Shown here piece by piece: positions 37,155 through 50,700 of a stretch of DNA of 64,000 nucleotides. The position numbers were made by a program, and so were the translations under genes. This stretch comes from Daucus carota subsp. sativus (taxonomy: Eukaryota; Streptophyta; Magnoliopsida; Apiales; Apiaceae): positions 42,194,390-42,258,389 of the forward strand of contig NC_030384.2 in assembly GCF_001625215.2 (NCBI RefSeq). Reading direction: 5' to 3'. How positions within the stretch are numbered: the first letter of the stretch is position 1; every line of letters begins with the position of its first letter. The notes beneath the pieces were generated by a model that made no database searches, was not told where the DNA came from, and saw only the letters and a program-made list of their open reading frames with translations.

Positions 37155-40031
37155 GCTTCAATTCTTGCCAGAGAGTCTCCAAGAAGTTGTACTGCTATGA
37201 TCATTTGTCGGAGCTAGGGATTAATTTATAAGGGAACAAGAGATTATTCAAATCGAAAGCCTAGTGTTACTTGTACATACTCTATGCTATAATAAGAAGA
37301 AGATAATCAGTGGTGTCCATTTTCAAACGAGAAAAAGATGTCTGTCCTAGAGCCATGCATGTTACCAAATGATTACATGGTCTACTCTTGTTCTTTCAAT
37401 TAAAACTATAATTTCATGAGTTTATCTCTTTCATTATTTCATCATCTTCTCTAATTCTTGGTCTAATAATTAACTTAGCATCTTAACTACTGTAAATCTG
37501 TAACCAATAATCATCCATACCTCCAGACTAATAACCAGAAACGCAACAGTTCTGCGCTGTTGGGTTATTAGCGGTTACTAACATGAAATGCAGATACATG
37601 ATCAATGATACTAGGTTGGGTCCGGGAACATGTACTCATTTCAAATTCTCAGTTTTATACCAGTATTTGAATTTCCTTAATTTCAAATGAAATCTAAATC
37701 TAATATTTTATTTTTTTTGTATCCAATCAATGTCATTTGATCAAATTCAGAATTTTATATCAAATTCAAGTTCCCAAACGAATATTATCTTATATACTAG
37801 TAATCTAAAGAGAGCTAAAAATGGCTAACATGATTGATTCTTTTGAACACAGAGGCCTATTTGTTAGGGAATTATGTCTGTCCCATTTGGTCTGCTAAAA
37901 AATTCCAAAGTAATCTCTGTTTGGACAATCGAAACATAGAATACTGTTGGTCTGAAAAAGAAAATACTATAATTTTGTTCTTTAATTAAACAATAGCATG
38001 GAATAGCTTTTTTGTGTTCAATGAACCCTGGGAAAATAAGTGCACAAATGCAAGGTTGTTGGTAAAGTATACAATACATCTCTCATATAGGAATATAGGT
38101 TTGAGTATGATGTGAAATTGTGAATATAGAATTGAGTAGAATTATACTTCTCCGGATTATGCCGATAAGGATGAGAAACACGCATGGACGTTGATTAATC
38201 ATTTCTTGCCTAACACCATATGTAATTGTTTTAAGAGAATTAGTTTAGGGTTGACAACAAATTAGTAACTCTAGAAATTGTTTCATGTCCATAGGATAGA
38301 AGTGATTCTCTATGAATCATTGCCAATTCTTTTACATGAGGCAACTAATAACTTAATTAGCGGAGAGTGATGAGATAACTTAGTGGTGAGTATGGGCGGA
38401 AAGGGAAGGAGAGGGTTTGTCGTGAAGTCCTATATTCTCATCCCAGTGTTTAATTATTTACTCATTCAAAATTTATTAGAATCATGCCCACAAAAACTCG
38501 ACATAAAACAACTGTTTTTATTTAAGAGAAGATTTTTATTGGTCGAGATTTTTGTAGCAGGTAGATTGTAACCAATCCGTATATATAATTGAAATGTGGT
38601 TGCTAGTGTATAATATCAGGATCAATGAAGATACTTGGACTTTGCTCACAAACTCCACAGTACTGTTCCACACTGGACTATCTTGTAACCGAATTGGGCT
38701 GTACCCACTACCCAAACCAACAAATTTAGAATTCAAGGGAACAGTTGAAGCTATGATGATCAGGCCTTCTTTAATCATAAGTTACATGGCCTCAGCTCAG
38801 CAATATCAAGCTCGATCCACAACAGTTCTGACAGTATACTATATCTAGAAGCACATTATATCAATGTAATTAAAACTAGTGACATTTCCTGACAAAAGAA
38901 AACTACTGTACCATTGTTTAACCATAATACTAAAGTAACTGAACATAAATGTTAATTATGAATATAATTAACTCTCTGCACTCGGACATTAATCACACCG
39001 TCACTAGCACATGCCGAATGCACCATTATCGGCCCCAGAGTTAGCAATTTGAATTTTCCTGCGAAACTACTCACTATAGTATCTTGTCCTGCCTTGTTAT
39101 TCCATTGGATTGTACTAATAATATAAAAGTTGCCATCTTTTCAGTGATCTGAGTGATATATTCTTACTGCTAGTTATCACTGAATATATATACCTATTCT
39201 ATTGCAGTAAACAATGTTGTTTCACCAGTAATCAAGAAGAAACCTTGGGAGTAATGAACTTGTCCGCTACCCACATACACTAGTTTTAATTTATAAGTTA
39301 AGCATGGCCAGAAACCCTCTCCCAACAAATTCTCAATCCCCCCAAGATCATTACACATGGATCCTCGCAACTTCGAATTGCACTCTCTAATAACAGGGTT
39401 TGATTCTTAACATATTGTCGCTAAACATTTTACGTGACTCAACAATCATCTGTCATGAATCTGAACCGAACACAATACACTGCAATGTACAAATAGATAT
39501 ATCCTGGCAATGATGGATGCATTTTGGACTTTGGAGAGAACACACAATACATGCTTGTATGTACAAACACATGAAGTTGACTACAAACAATTCGAAGACT
39601 GAAAGTCTACTTATGCTTACATGATTGAAAAGTATGCACCTTCTAAGTTCTAACTGTCAATCAATAAAGGTGAATTTTTTTCATGCAATTCATACGCGTC
39701 TAATAAGACCCAAAAAAGATTCCTCTTCTTTCATGTAAAAGATATTTTAGTAAGGGGCGACACAACTACTGGACTACACACGGTCATCACTTGTTTAACC
39801 AACAAATGATCTAGAAGCAAGGTACTTCTCTCCCTTTAAACACTAACAATGTCCCCTTAACTACTCCCATCATATTAAACATCAGATTAATGTGCTTTTC
39901 ATCAAACAAACACCTTACAACGATATGTCATAGTATAAATCTAAACCTAATTTTAAAAAAATTTAACCAATAAATTACCTACAAAATCATGCTCTTAATT
40001 TATAACTTATTATACTAAGTGCCTTTTTGGC
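37155..40031. other. Intergenic region, no gene seen
   Basis: About 2.9 kb without a coding frame longer than chance. Several short frames here have no family resemblance and no splice partners. No transposon with defined ends was found. Confidence 0.55.
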
Positions 40032-40197
40032 TATTGGCACTTCTAGCTTCTTTCAATAAAAAGCCGGCTTCAACTTTTCTTGACCCGTTTGTGCATATAA
40101 AAAAACTGAGAATGTATTGACACTTCTAGCTTCTTTCAATAAGAAGCCGGCTTCAACTTTTCTTGACCCGTTTGTGCATATAAAAAAACTGAGAATG
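40032..40197. repeat. Two-copy 83-bp tandem duplication
   Basis: The unit TATTGGCACTTCTAGCTTCT... at 40032-40114 recurs at 40115-40197 with a few base changes. The flanking phrase GTGCCTTTTTGGCTATTGGC suggests it arose within an older repeat. Confidence 0.92.
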
Positions 40198-40552
40198 CTA
40201 GCTTTTATTTCACGACGTCTACTTCTTTACCGAACATTTGTAAGTCTTAATTTACTTTCACTTCTAGTCCACTTTTTTACTTTAAACCAGAAACATTTTT
40301 TTTAAGTTTATCCAAACAACTCTAGATACTTCATGAAGCATAAATTTTATATATCTATTATTTGTGATGGAAAAAAAGAGAGTAGTAGTAGTTGTGATTG
40401 GAGTATTGATCCAATTCTAAGAATACACATATGAGAAAATGATTAGGGAACAATAATAATAATTGAAAGACAGTCAGCTAGTTACAGCTAACTCCTCTCA
40501 TCAGTCCATTTCTTGATACTACTCCAGCACTAGTTCCATAATACAGTCAACT

Positions 40553-42610
40553 CTAGATGCTCGTTTTGTATATAACGACAAAACAAGGAAGGATAGCCCT
40601 CGGATTAGCCACATGTAACTCCTCGAGATTCGAGAACACGCCACCCAAGCCAGCCACCGAGTCATAAGCCGAGCCACTTGGGTTCAAAGCCGCCGCCGCC
40701 GCCGCATTACCCTCTTCCATAGCCACGTCATCCTCACTTCTCTTCACCCTCCCAGCAATCACACGACAAACGAGCATGGCCCTACGAGTGTCCGTACTGT
40801 TCAGACAGTCGTGGGCCCGGCCACTACTGGCCGTAGTACGCACTCCTTTGTTATCGGCGCCTAGCTTGCGGCCTTGGAAGCCGTGCCTGATGACTGTGCA
40901 GACGCCGCAGCCGGGTACGGAGCCGCATAAGCTGGACGAGCCATGTGCGCCGAGCGTGCACGTGAGGCTGGTGCAGTGGAAACGAAGTAACTCGTTGCCG
41001 TCGGCGGCACACCTGGGATCTCTTTTGGCGGTTGTGGTGGCGCGGAACTTGACGGCGTCACGGCAGTCCTCGAATTTCTGGATAGTCCGCTTGGTGTTGT
41101 GGACTTTGAGGATCCGCTCGATGGTGCAGATTGGGCTGTCTTTTTTGAGCCAGCTTGATTTGAAGATTATTTCTACTATGTTTCGACCCGAATCCTCTGG
41201 ACCCAGCTCCGAAACTGTCACAAAATTTACACCAACATTATAGTACAGATCAATGTGTTTGTATATGTGCATGTATGTCAGCGTGTCAACTTGTGTATAC
41301 GGTGAGTTTACAGTTCATAAAATCATCGTATGTGAAAATCAGGAACTCGAATTATGCCACCTAATTAAACATTTAAATTACTCTAATTAATTGTATATGG
41401 AGTACTAGTTGTGTCTATTTAAATGATTTAAGGGCATTGAGTCATTGACCTTGCGTTCTGAGAAATATAAATGCACACACTGCCATGGGAGATGGAGGAA
41501 TTAATAACTGATATTTATTATTACAGTATGCAATTAATGGAAACATTCAAATTCGTAGTAAACTCAAGCTACCAGGTCCAGAAGGATGGATGGTTAAAAT
41601 ATGAGGTAGATGAGTTAAATTCATGATGCAGTAGTACTTTACTGTACACTGTAATAACGTCATGTGTGTATTAAATGCGAGGAAAACAATTGTACAACAC
41701 TGCAGAAAACGAGTGCTGGTTGAGATATTCAATGAAGATTTCAAATACAACTTGCCTGAATTGCTACATTCATTATTGATGGTAGAAATGGAAGAACATG
41801 GGCATATAAAATGCTGTGAACATTTGAAATAATCATGTTTGAAATAAATTTCTGTGTTTATGGTTAAACGTACCAGCATGTCTAACAGCTTGATGAAGTT
41901 CCAAGCTTTCAATCTTTGGGAAAACCTCTCCGCAATCCGGGCAGGCACATACGGTAGTCCTTGGAGTAGGATACCTGCGATTAATTATGTTAAAATATAA
42001 TATGATCCTCGTAAACTCGCTTTTGATACTTTGAAATTCTAATAGAATTGTTTACTTGAATTGGAAATATGAAAATAAAATAGTACCTGCTAGGGTCAAC
42101 TATCATATGAGCCATATGACATTCATAGCAGCCTGAGAGTTTTCTAAACTGCATGCCTCTGGATGATGACCTACACGAACCACCGCCGTTTGATCTCACT
42201 GAATTAGCACTACTCATATTCGACCTCGTCGACGACGAGCCATTGACAGTTTTTCGGCGGATAAGTCCGGTTTCCTGGCCGACGGAGCTGCTTTCCGGCG
42301 AGTTATCAGCTCTGTGGACAACCCTACTGGTATTCCCATGAGCCACATCTCTGAAAGTACATATAGAGCTGCAAGACCCCAGCTTCGAATACCCGGAAGA
42401 AGAGCTCTTGTCGAGTTTCTTATTAGAAGAAGGATCGTGGACCTTGGAACCTTCCAGTTGTTTGCAGGTGAGCAAGTTCTTGATTTGGTCCCATGAAGAA
42501 GGCTGCTGCTGTTTTATCTGTTTTTTCTTGCGTTTGGATGAGGAGGAAGAGGGGGGTTGTTTGTGTTTGTTGGGTTGTGATGAGGGCTCTTGGAAAGTGA
42601 GAAGAGCCAT
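40553..42610 (-). CDS. C2H2 zinc-finger protein, At4g27240/At5g54630-like
   Basis: Three minus-strand exons join in frame: 42610-42087, 41974-41874 and 41214-40553. The product is 428 residues, close to At4g27240 (about 431, from memory). The N-terminal 150 residues are Ser-rich and low-complexity, ending with GCYECHMAHMIVDPSRYPTP. Exon 2 encodes a single C2H2 finger, CACPDCGEVFPKIESLELHQ followed by AVRHA (spacing C-x2-C-x12-H-x4-H). Exon 3 encodes a compact domain (ELGPEDSGRNIVEIIFKSSW, ILKVHNTKRTIQKFEDCRD, then a Cys-rich part LCGSVPGCGVCTVIRHGF) that in this family resembles the fold of PARP catalytic domains. The Ala-run NAAAAAALNP near the end comes from a GCC repeat. The molecular role is not known. 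The plus-strand frame opposite exon 3 is a shadow. Confidence 0.92.
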
Positions 42611-44555
42611 GAAAAGAAGAGAGAATAGAGTGCTGCAGAAGAGAGCTCTTCTTTAATGGAGAGAGGGAGGGTAGGAATTTGAGGTGAGTATATAATGAGG
42701 GTGAAGGAGATGGTGGGTCTTTTCTATGTATGTGTCTTTGCTCAATATTCTATTTAACTATTCTACTTTTTTGCACAATTTTTGTGATTTACCATTTCAC
42801 CCATGATTAATCTTGTCAGTGTGATGTTAGTTTCATTATTTATACTTTGATCAATTCAAACACTTGTTTTAGAGTATCCAAGAAAATGATTAGTTATACG
42901 CTTAGTTATACGGTGTTTTCTGAACTAGCCAGAGAAATATGTTACGAAAATATATTCCAGCAAGTTTTAGTTAATTTATAAAATTTTAGGATCTACTTTC
43001 ATTTCTTGTAAATTGATAATGACTACTCATTTGTCATTTAGTTTTTAGTGATTAAATATTCACTTGTCACATTTTACACACTCTTTCTCATATTTTTTAC
43101 ATTACATTTTTGCTAATAAATTTTGAATTTAATACTATAATATAATATGGGAGGATTATTATTGGAATTGTAATTCAGTATAAAGTCCTCATTTCCTAGA
43201 AATTAAATGGTTTATTATATATTTGGGAAAACTTGCTACGACACTACTTGAGAAACTCTTAGAAGCATGCTAAATAAGGAAAATGCATACAAGATACATT
43301 TATTTATATATAAAATGACATATTTTAAATTTTGATTAATGAATTCATATATTTATAGTCAATAATACCAATTAAAATATCCCTCTTCGACTGTTATGTC
43401 TCTTTATACAAAATCCTACATCTAATTTCGTATATATAATTTTATTCGGTACGTAAATTACATTACTTGTTGAATTGAGTTTATATTAAATCCAATACAA
43501 TAGTTCAAACGAGAGGTAGCATGATTAATACACTCAAACGACCTTCTACAATAGTATTATCTATAGAATAGATATTAAGTAGTGCACGGTTCACTAGCCA
43601 GCTTGACTATAGAACTATAGAAGCAATACTACATGATTAATATACCCTAACAAACTTCAAATTGTGGGTACTAAACGATTAATTAAGTCGATCCATTAGT
43701 CTGAAAAATTAAATATGCATATCCCATTACATAGCTGACTAATCTAATTTAATGTACACATACATAAAATATGAGGTTAATGAGTTCCATGATTGTAATT
43801 AAGTATATGATCCAGGGCAGGCATATTGACTTACTGCAGCTTTAACGCGCTAGTGGGGGAAAGGAATTCCAGAAATTGAGATAGTGTGGCGTCTGAGTGC
43901 TACATTACTAACTAATTGTAATATTTGTGAGTTGGCCTTGATTTCAAAACCTAAACCATAGGCAGCATGTGAACAATTGGAGGATCTGTTTGGACTGTAC
44001 AATTAATTAAAGCATGCTTGATGCTTTCTGCATGGACCTCTTCCTCTTGTATTTTTCCCTCCCTTTTTCTGTAAAGGTAGACTCTTTTTTTGACATTCTT
44101 TTCACATATCTACCGATCCTGCCACCGTTTTGGTGACCTCAGTCATCTTTGGATCTCAATTTGTGTATGTCTAATTATGACTTCAGTTCTTCAAATCATC
44201 CCTTAAGAAATTTTGGGATATATGCTTGCTATGATCTGTATATATCGAATTATGCTGTTAAATTAATACTACTGGTTCTCCATATCTCTGGGTTGAGTTT
44301 TTGGTAATTTAGGTAGCATGTCCATTTAAGCTGCGACCAATAAGATGAAACAGTTAGTGATGATCGGACCTACTGCACAAATCAAGATGGAGAGAGTACA
44401 GTTAATGTGCATACCAACTCAACCACGCTTCAATGTAGATCTGGAGAAGTTGATTAAATTATATATCTCCACCCGATATATCCCATGCTCAGCAAGGAGT
44501 TCTTTTTCAGGTGAGTACTTGAGTTCTGATCCAATGTTAAATGAATCAAGACTTA
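42611..44555. other. Intergenic, no gene seen
   Basis: This starts with the promoter side of the zinc-finger gene, which has GA-rich leader sequence near 42640-42720. The remainder is AT-rich and non-coding. Confidence 0.55.
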
Positions 44556-44931
44556 GAGCAAGTCCAACAGCTGCCCTATTTAGTGTCCTAAGTCATAATA
44601 TAGGGCATTTGATGAAAAAACTTGATCCAACAATGTCCTAGTGATGCCCTATATCACTAGGACAACTCATTCAAGCCCTATTTTTGAGGCACTCTCCCTC
44701 CTTGTCCTATCCCATATTTTATAATAAATTCTTACCAACACTCTCTTTCTCACTCTATTTTATATTATGTTTTAATGATGAAAATGAACTTTTAATAATA
44801 AAATATTAAACATATGGTGAAAATAAGGAATATTGTTGGAGTTGAAGTTAGCAGAATATGTCCTAAACTACTAGGACATAATTTTTTATATTATATTTAG
44901 GACTCCAACTAGGACACTGTTGAACTTGCTC
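44556..44931. mobile_element. Tourist-like MITE, GAGCAAGTCCAACAG family, complete copy
   Basis: Ends GAGCAAGTCCAACAG and CTGTTGAACTTGCTC lie inside TTA duplications (44553-44555 and 44932-44934). Length is 376 bp. Inner text such as GCCCTATATCACTAGGACA forms further inverted repeats. Related partial copies lie at 34139-34446 and 48635-48835. Confidence 0.88.
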
Positions 44932-44934
44932 TTA

Positions 44935-47660
44935 AAAGAGCTGAGTAACAAGAAATCTTGAACACGAGCGAAAAGGTACAGAACATAAACATTACTAATT
45001 TTTCATTACATGCATCAAAAAAAGAATATTTTTACCCTACAATTAGAACCTTTTTCGATGGATCGAGCCAGACATGTCATTTTATGCATTATATAACGAC
45101 TAACGGTGTCATATACGTCGTTCATGTTCATGTAATTGTGGTGCAATCTGGAGTAATCGCATTCACTGTTGAACAACTTTCCTTGACATACATAATAAAA
45201 TTAAAATTTGTGCCCGTCAGTGCGTGCGTGTATATCTTTTTCTCTTGAAATAATTTCCCCCATCACCATCCAATTTAAGTTTGCCCACTCTAGTTTTCTT
45301 ATTTTGGGCACTTGCTCTTAGCAGCATATGAATTTGGAACATATTTGCAAGTAATTGCTAGCTAGGCCACCGCACTCACCTATAGATAAGTCATATACCC
45401 ATTCCAGTACTCCATCGACCTGACCCTATAACTTTTTCATATCCTTATATTGTCGATACGATATAAAGAGTGCTGGTCTCTGACAACTGATTGATCGATC
45501 ACCTAGGTGCATGCATATTTACATTAATTACGAATAAACAGAAATGAAAATTTTGTGTTAGTGCTGCCGAGTGCCGACTATAGATAACTGTAATCACTTA
45601 CTCGGACCCTAAACAATAGTAACATCGAATATGGCCACTGGCCAGTGTCGATGCCAGTGTAATACATTACAATCTGAATAGCTCTTAAGTTCACCAAAAA
45701 CATTGTTTTTATCACTCAACTATAACAAGCAATTCCAAGACTAAAGAAAATGTTGATGCTAAAAAACATAGAATAATGTAGTGTAGCCATTACAGAAAGA
45801 GATGGTAGTGGAATCTTGATGAGAGTTGATGGAAGTCAGATATTGTTCGGGCCAACTGTTCCCTTGTTCTATCAATAATGTGTATACACATGTAGGTAGT
45901 AAGTTTATTATAATAAAATTAGGTGTTGGCTTGACGTCCTCATATCTAATTCCACACATTTTGTATCTCATCCATTACACTTATAACCATTACTCTATGC
46001 ACTTTCCCATCACTGGTTGATCACGTATAGGTGGTTTTCATTATATTTAATAACCCCGGACATTAGAAAAACAGAGAACTAGAATCTTCCACTCCATCAT
46101 ATTAATATTACGAGTGTGTAATTTTCATGACTCTTTGCCAGTGGCTCAGTAGTACTTCTTGGTTTTGTCTAAAAAAAAACACCAACGTGGTGCAAGTTTT
46201 ATAGGTGATGTTTGATTATATATGAATGATATAGGTCTGATGTGGTCCATTTATAAATTTAAGCTCGAGGGCAACCTGCAGCTGCTGCAGGTATGGTCCG
46301 GAGTATGCAGGTACAACCAGCCGTTGATGAATTAAATTTACACATGGCAGATAGATAGGACGTCATTTATAGTTGAAAGACATACATTTTAGATATCCGT
46401 GGTTTTCTTGAATTTATTTAAAGGATTAGGTTGCAATGAATATCCAGCATTCAATATTATTCGTCGTCAACTACGCAGGTCTGTAAACTTAGCAAGCGGA
46501 AGTAAGACGATATAGGAACAAAATTTCGCTTGTGAAGGCACTACTTCACTAGTAGTGTATCAGACAATCTCATATATGATAAGCCATCGTAAAAGAAATT
46601 TTCTCATTAATAGTTTTGAATTTTTGCGTTTCATGTTGGATTACTTCATATTCACTTATGATTTTAGAGTAAGCAGGTATTGCCATCAAGACCACACATG
46701 CTAATGTAGATTAGTGCATTTGGTAAACTAGCAGAAGGCCATATATAAGTGCTAATTTCACTCACCCAGTCCACAGGATGTATGACTTAATTAATTCATT
46801 TATTTTAATTCTCCATTCTTATATCATATGAATTATGAATAATCATGGCAGAAGATTAAAGCATAAATATTCATAACAGAAATATGAACATATATTTTTC
46901 AACTAAATTCTGTGAAAGTTAAAAAATATTTATAATCTTTTCATATAAGAAAACAAAAACTGTTTTTTTTTTTACGGAATTCCTGTCCCTGCTGGCCACA
47001 AGGAGCATATTGAAGAGAAAAAGGTACATAAAATTATATACAATAGTGAATTTTAATTGGGGTCGATGCAAATATAAGATTCATTCTAATTAAAACTCAT
47101 CCAAGCATTTTCCGAGCAGAAAACAGGGTGCAGCGTGTAGCGGGTCAGTGTCCGACTGTCCATGTCTCTCCCTGAAAATAATTTCTAAATCTCATATGAA
47201 TTTGTTGATGATAAACTCTTTTATTATTATTTTATATTTTTAGTTTTGTTTTAATAAAATCCAGAGAATGAAAGTGTAAGATCTACTCTAAAATCGTCGT
47301 TTTCGTATAAAAGTAATGATTTAATCTATATTAGATTACTTTTTAAGTCTAGTGATTTTATTAATTTATTTGAATATAAAATTAATGACTATAAATTAAT
47401 AAAAAAATCATAAATATATATTAAAAGAAAGTAGTATTGAATTTATAGTTGTAATGGAGCATATGGGCTTCCATGAAGAAAATTAATGACTTAAACTGTA
47501 ATTTGCTAAGAAGCCTATCCCGGCCCAAAATGGAAAAAGCCGCAACTGAAGTTGTCAAAGCCCAATGCCTATATGGATGTCAGGTGGGCCCTGATTAACA
47601 GTGTTTCTAAACTGAAAAGTGGGTTCCAAGTGTTGGAGTTAGAGATCGAGTTCCCGCTGC
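44935..47660. other. Intergenic, no gene seen
   Basis: About 2.7 kb of non-coding DNA. A short inverted pair (GAATTTTAATTGGGG and TCTAATTAAAACTCATCC) lies near 47050-47105. No bounded element or gene was found. Confidence 0.55.
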
Positions 47661-47665
47661 TTGTT

Positions 47666-47673
47666 TATAAAAA
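47666..47673 (+). promoter_or_regulatory. TATA box of the E2F gene
   Basis: TATAAAAA stands 123 bp upstream of the chosen start codon at 47789. It lies inside an upstream in-frame open stretch, which argues that this stretch is promoter and leader rather than coding. Confidence 0.6.
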
Positions 47674-47788
47674 TATTACTAGTACTCAATTAAAATCATA
47701 CATAAAAGGAGTATTGTGTTTTTTTAGGGTAATATATTACTCGTCCGAATACCAAAACAAAGCTGCTGCGACTGCGATAAGTTGGTGG

Positions 47789-50700
47789 ATGGCGAGCTCG
47801 GCGGCAGGTGGCGGTGGCGGAGAAGAGCTCAGCCGACACCTCTCTGCAATTCATCTTCATCATCAGCAGCACCCCCACTTTTACAACACAAACACAATTA
47901 CACAAACACATGATATTCACATTAAGAAGAAGCCTGGCAGAAAGAGGAACTATCAAAACCCCTTCATTTCTCCCTCTCCTCCAGCCCCCACTTTTCAGGT
48001 ATATATATATATCTGTATCTCTACCTCGTACCTTGTCTGTCTGTCGTCTGTGTCTGTGTGTGTATCTTTTTGTGTACATATGTTCGTATCTGTAACTGTA
48101 TGTGCCCATTTGTATTTTTAACCTCGGTCTAGAGCAATACACATTTCTTCCTTCTCGGTCTTTCTTTTTTCTGTTTCAATGTTTTTTTTTCCCTATTTTG
48201 AACCCATCTTTCGTTTGATTTTTTTTTGTTTTTGTAATTTTTGGCTGAAAAACCAGACTGGCCGGCCGTCTGCTCTATTTTGTATGATCAATTTGAGTTT
48301 TGAGGTGTATCAGATTTGATGATTGTCCTTGATTTTTTTTTACTTTAAATGCATTGTAATGACACATGTTTCTAATACTTGTTGTGAAGTTTATGTTACA
48401 TGCCTTTTTCGGCTTTTAACTACTAATTGTCTACTATAATTGTGATGCACCCTTCCCAGGGGCGGAACTAGGGGGGGGGCAGAGGGGGGCTTGAGCCCCG
48501 GCTAGACCAAAAAATTTTAATAAATTTTTTTTATTTTAGTCATAGATATATTATAAAATAAAGAAAAGAAAATTTTTGAGCCCCGGAGATACCTTATAAC
48601 ACATAATTCAGTGCACTTAGAATGTGTCCAGGAGATACCTTATAACACATCCTAAGTCATAATTTAGGGTATTTGATGAAAAATGTTGATCTAGTGATGC
48701 CTTATATCATTAGGACAACTTCCTCCGATCTTATTTATAAGGCACCTCACTCTCCTTGCTCTATACAATATTTTCAAATAAATTTTTATGCATACTCTCT
48801 TTTTCTCTCTACTTTGGACTTGCTCGTAGTTTAAAGACAGATTAACAAATACTCCCTTCATCCCAATTTAGATGAGATTTTTACTCATTGCACGTATATT
48901 AAAGAGTATCAAAAGATTGTTCTTTTTTCTATTTCTGCCCATATTTATTGCGTTGACTTTCTATAACATTAGCTAGATAGTATATTAGAAATGATAAATA
49001 AGAAAGGGTAAGAATGGAAGATTGTTGATAAATGTGCATGGAAAAAAAAGAGACCTAACTATTTTGGAATAAAAAAATTTCTCAAAAGGATCATCTAATT
49101 TGGGATGGAGGGAGTAAATTCAAAAAGATACACTCATAAGTCATACGCACTCATTTGACAATCCCCTAGCTCAAAATTTCACTACTATATATTCATTCAG
49201 CCGCGAACCCACGACAACTTACTCAGCTGCGCTTTCGAATTTGAGCCCCCCCTGAAATTTAGTCCTAGTTCCGCCACTGACCCTTCCTAACATAAACAAA
49301 CTATTGAATGTAACTATGTTGGTTTAATATTGCCGGTTGATCTTTTAAACAAATTCCAATGATTGCCGGTTAAGCTTTTTAGGGAGTGGGTGTTGCTTTG
49401 AGGATGTGTGTTTCCATATATGAAACAACTTATATTTATTAGTTTATTGGCTTCTCCATTAATCCATAAATTCATGGAGTTCTCTTCAGAACGTAGTTAC
49501 TGTGCTATTTATTTCAAGCACAAAACGATAAATTGTGCTTCGTGTGTAAATGACAAACTTTTGTGTACCTCATGATGAATACGAGTAATTCTTCATCTAT
49601 TTGGTATCATTCCAATCTATGGGAGGGGGATTGAATGTCTTTGTCCCTGTTCTTTTATCCGTTTTTTTGTCGGATATGAGTGAATAACTAATGCTATTCG
49701 AAACAAGACCTGCACAAAATAAATCACCAAGCCTTTCCTTAGTATTGTGATTTATGTTTTTTGTATCTTTTGTCTTTATGACTATAGTTTTACAGAGTCA
49801 TATTCAGTTGATATATATTACACTGCGTTTAGTTGGAGGAAATGGAACGAGGTCCAATAAATAACGGTGTACAATCTTGTGACAAATCATCAAAAATTAA
49901 ACCCCCTCTTCTTTCTGTCAAGTGTTGTGATAATTTTAAACAAGAATTCGATGCAGCCAATCTAATATTTGCAGGGTTTTTTTTTGTTTTTTTTGCTTCG
50001 TATCTTTCACAAACCTTACTATAAAAAGATATGCACATTGTAATTTCTTTTTTCTTCTTTACTTTTTTGTTCCACCTTTGATTTACCTCACAATTAATTT
50101 ATTAAATTCCTATCTCATGCCATTTATTCTAATCAAGTAGACTGTATACTCTTTGTACCTGTTTATCTATTGTTACACAAACTTATAGATATTCCCTCAT
50201 TCAAATGGATGACAGAAATAAGTTTATATTCTTCTAGAATTAATGAGCAATACAATTTTGGAAGAATGAGAACTTGCAAGGCATGACACCCCATTGGAGA
50301 TCCTTATTATGTAAAATTTTGCAAATGCTTTGACATATTCAAGAGTAAAGTATATTGGTGGCTGAACTTTATCCATTTTTTTCATTTTGGTGGCTGGAGT
50401 TTCAAATTTGCAATAGGATGGCCTTACATTGTCTTAATTAATTAAAAAGGTAGGTAAGAGCTACTTTTTAAGAAAAAAAGATTAGTTTTTAAGAGAAGTG
50501 GCCCTTAGCCATTTCTTTGAAACATAAAAATAATGTTTGGCTGCCTATTTGTAAATTTGAAATTCTGGCCAATAAAGTGTAAAAACGGATAAAGTTCAGC
50601 ATTCGGCCACTACTTTTCATTTTACTCTATATTAAAAGACAACTTGTGATTATATCTGTTATTGTTTCTCAATAAATCTGAATGTGGAATCATGTGGATA

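Larger units (their letters stand above)
48457..49279. mobile_element. hAT-like non-autonomous element in E2F intron 1
   Basis: The 823-bp element has ends CAGGGGCGGAACTAG and CTAGTTCCGCCACTG. It is flanked by a perfect 8-bp duplication ACCCTTCC (48449-48456 and 49280-49287). Both ends run into TTGAGCCCC-type G/C-rich subterminal text. Two other MITE pieces sit inside it, at 48635-48835 and 48852-49114. Confidence 0.92.

Noticed and set aside
40776-41243. 155-codon plus-strand frame
   Set aside because: It is antisense to exon 3 of the zinc-finger gene, whose coding text and splice phases are clear. It is a shadow of a GC-rich exon.
44345-44641. 98-codon plus-strand frame
   Set aside because: It runs into the Tourist-like MITE and matches no family. 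It is a chance frame.
47552-47788. N-terminal extension of the E2F frame by 79 codons
   Set aside because: The stretch is open but holds a TATAAAAA box and has no E2F-like content. The Gly/Ala-rich start at 47789 fits better.
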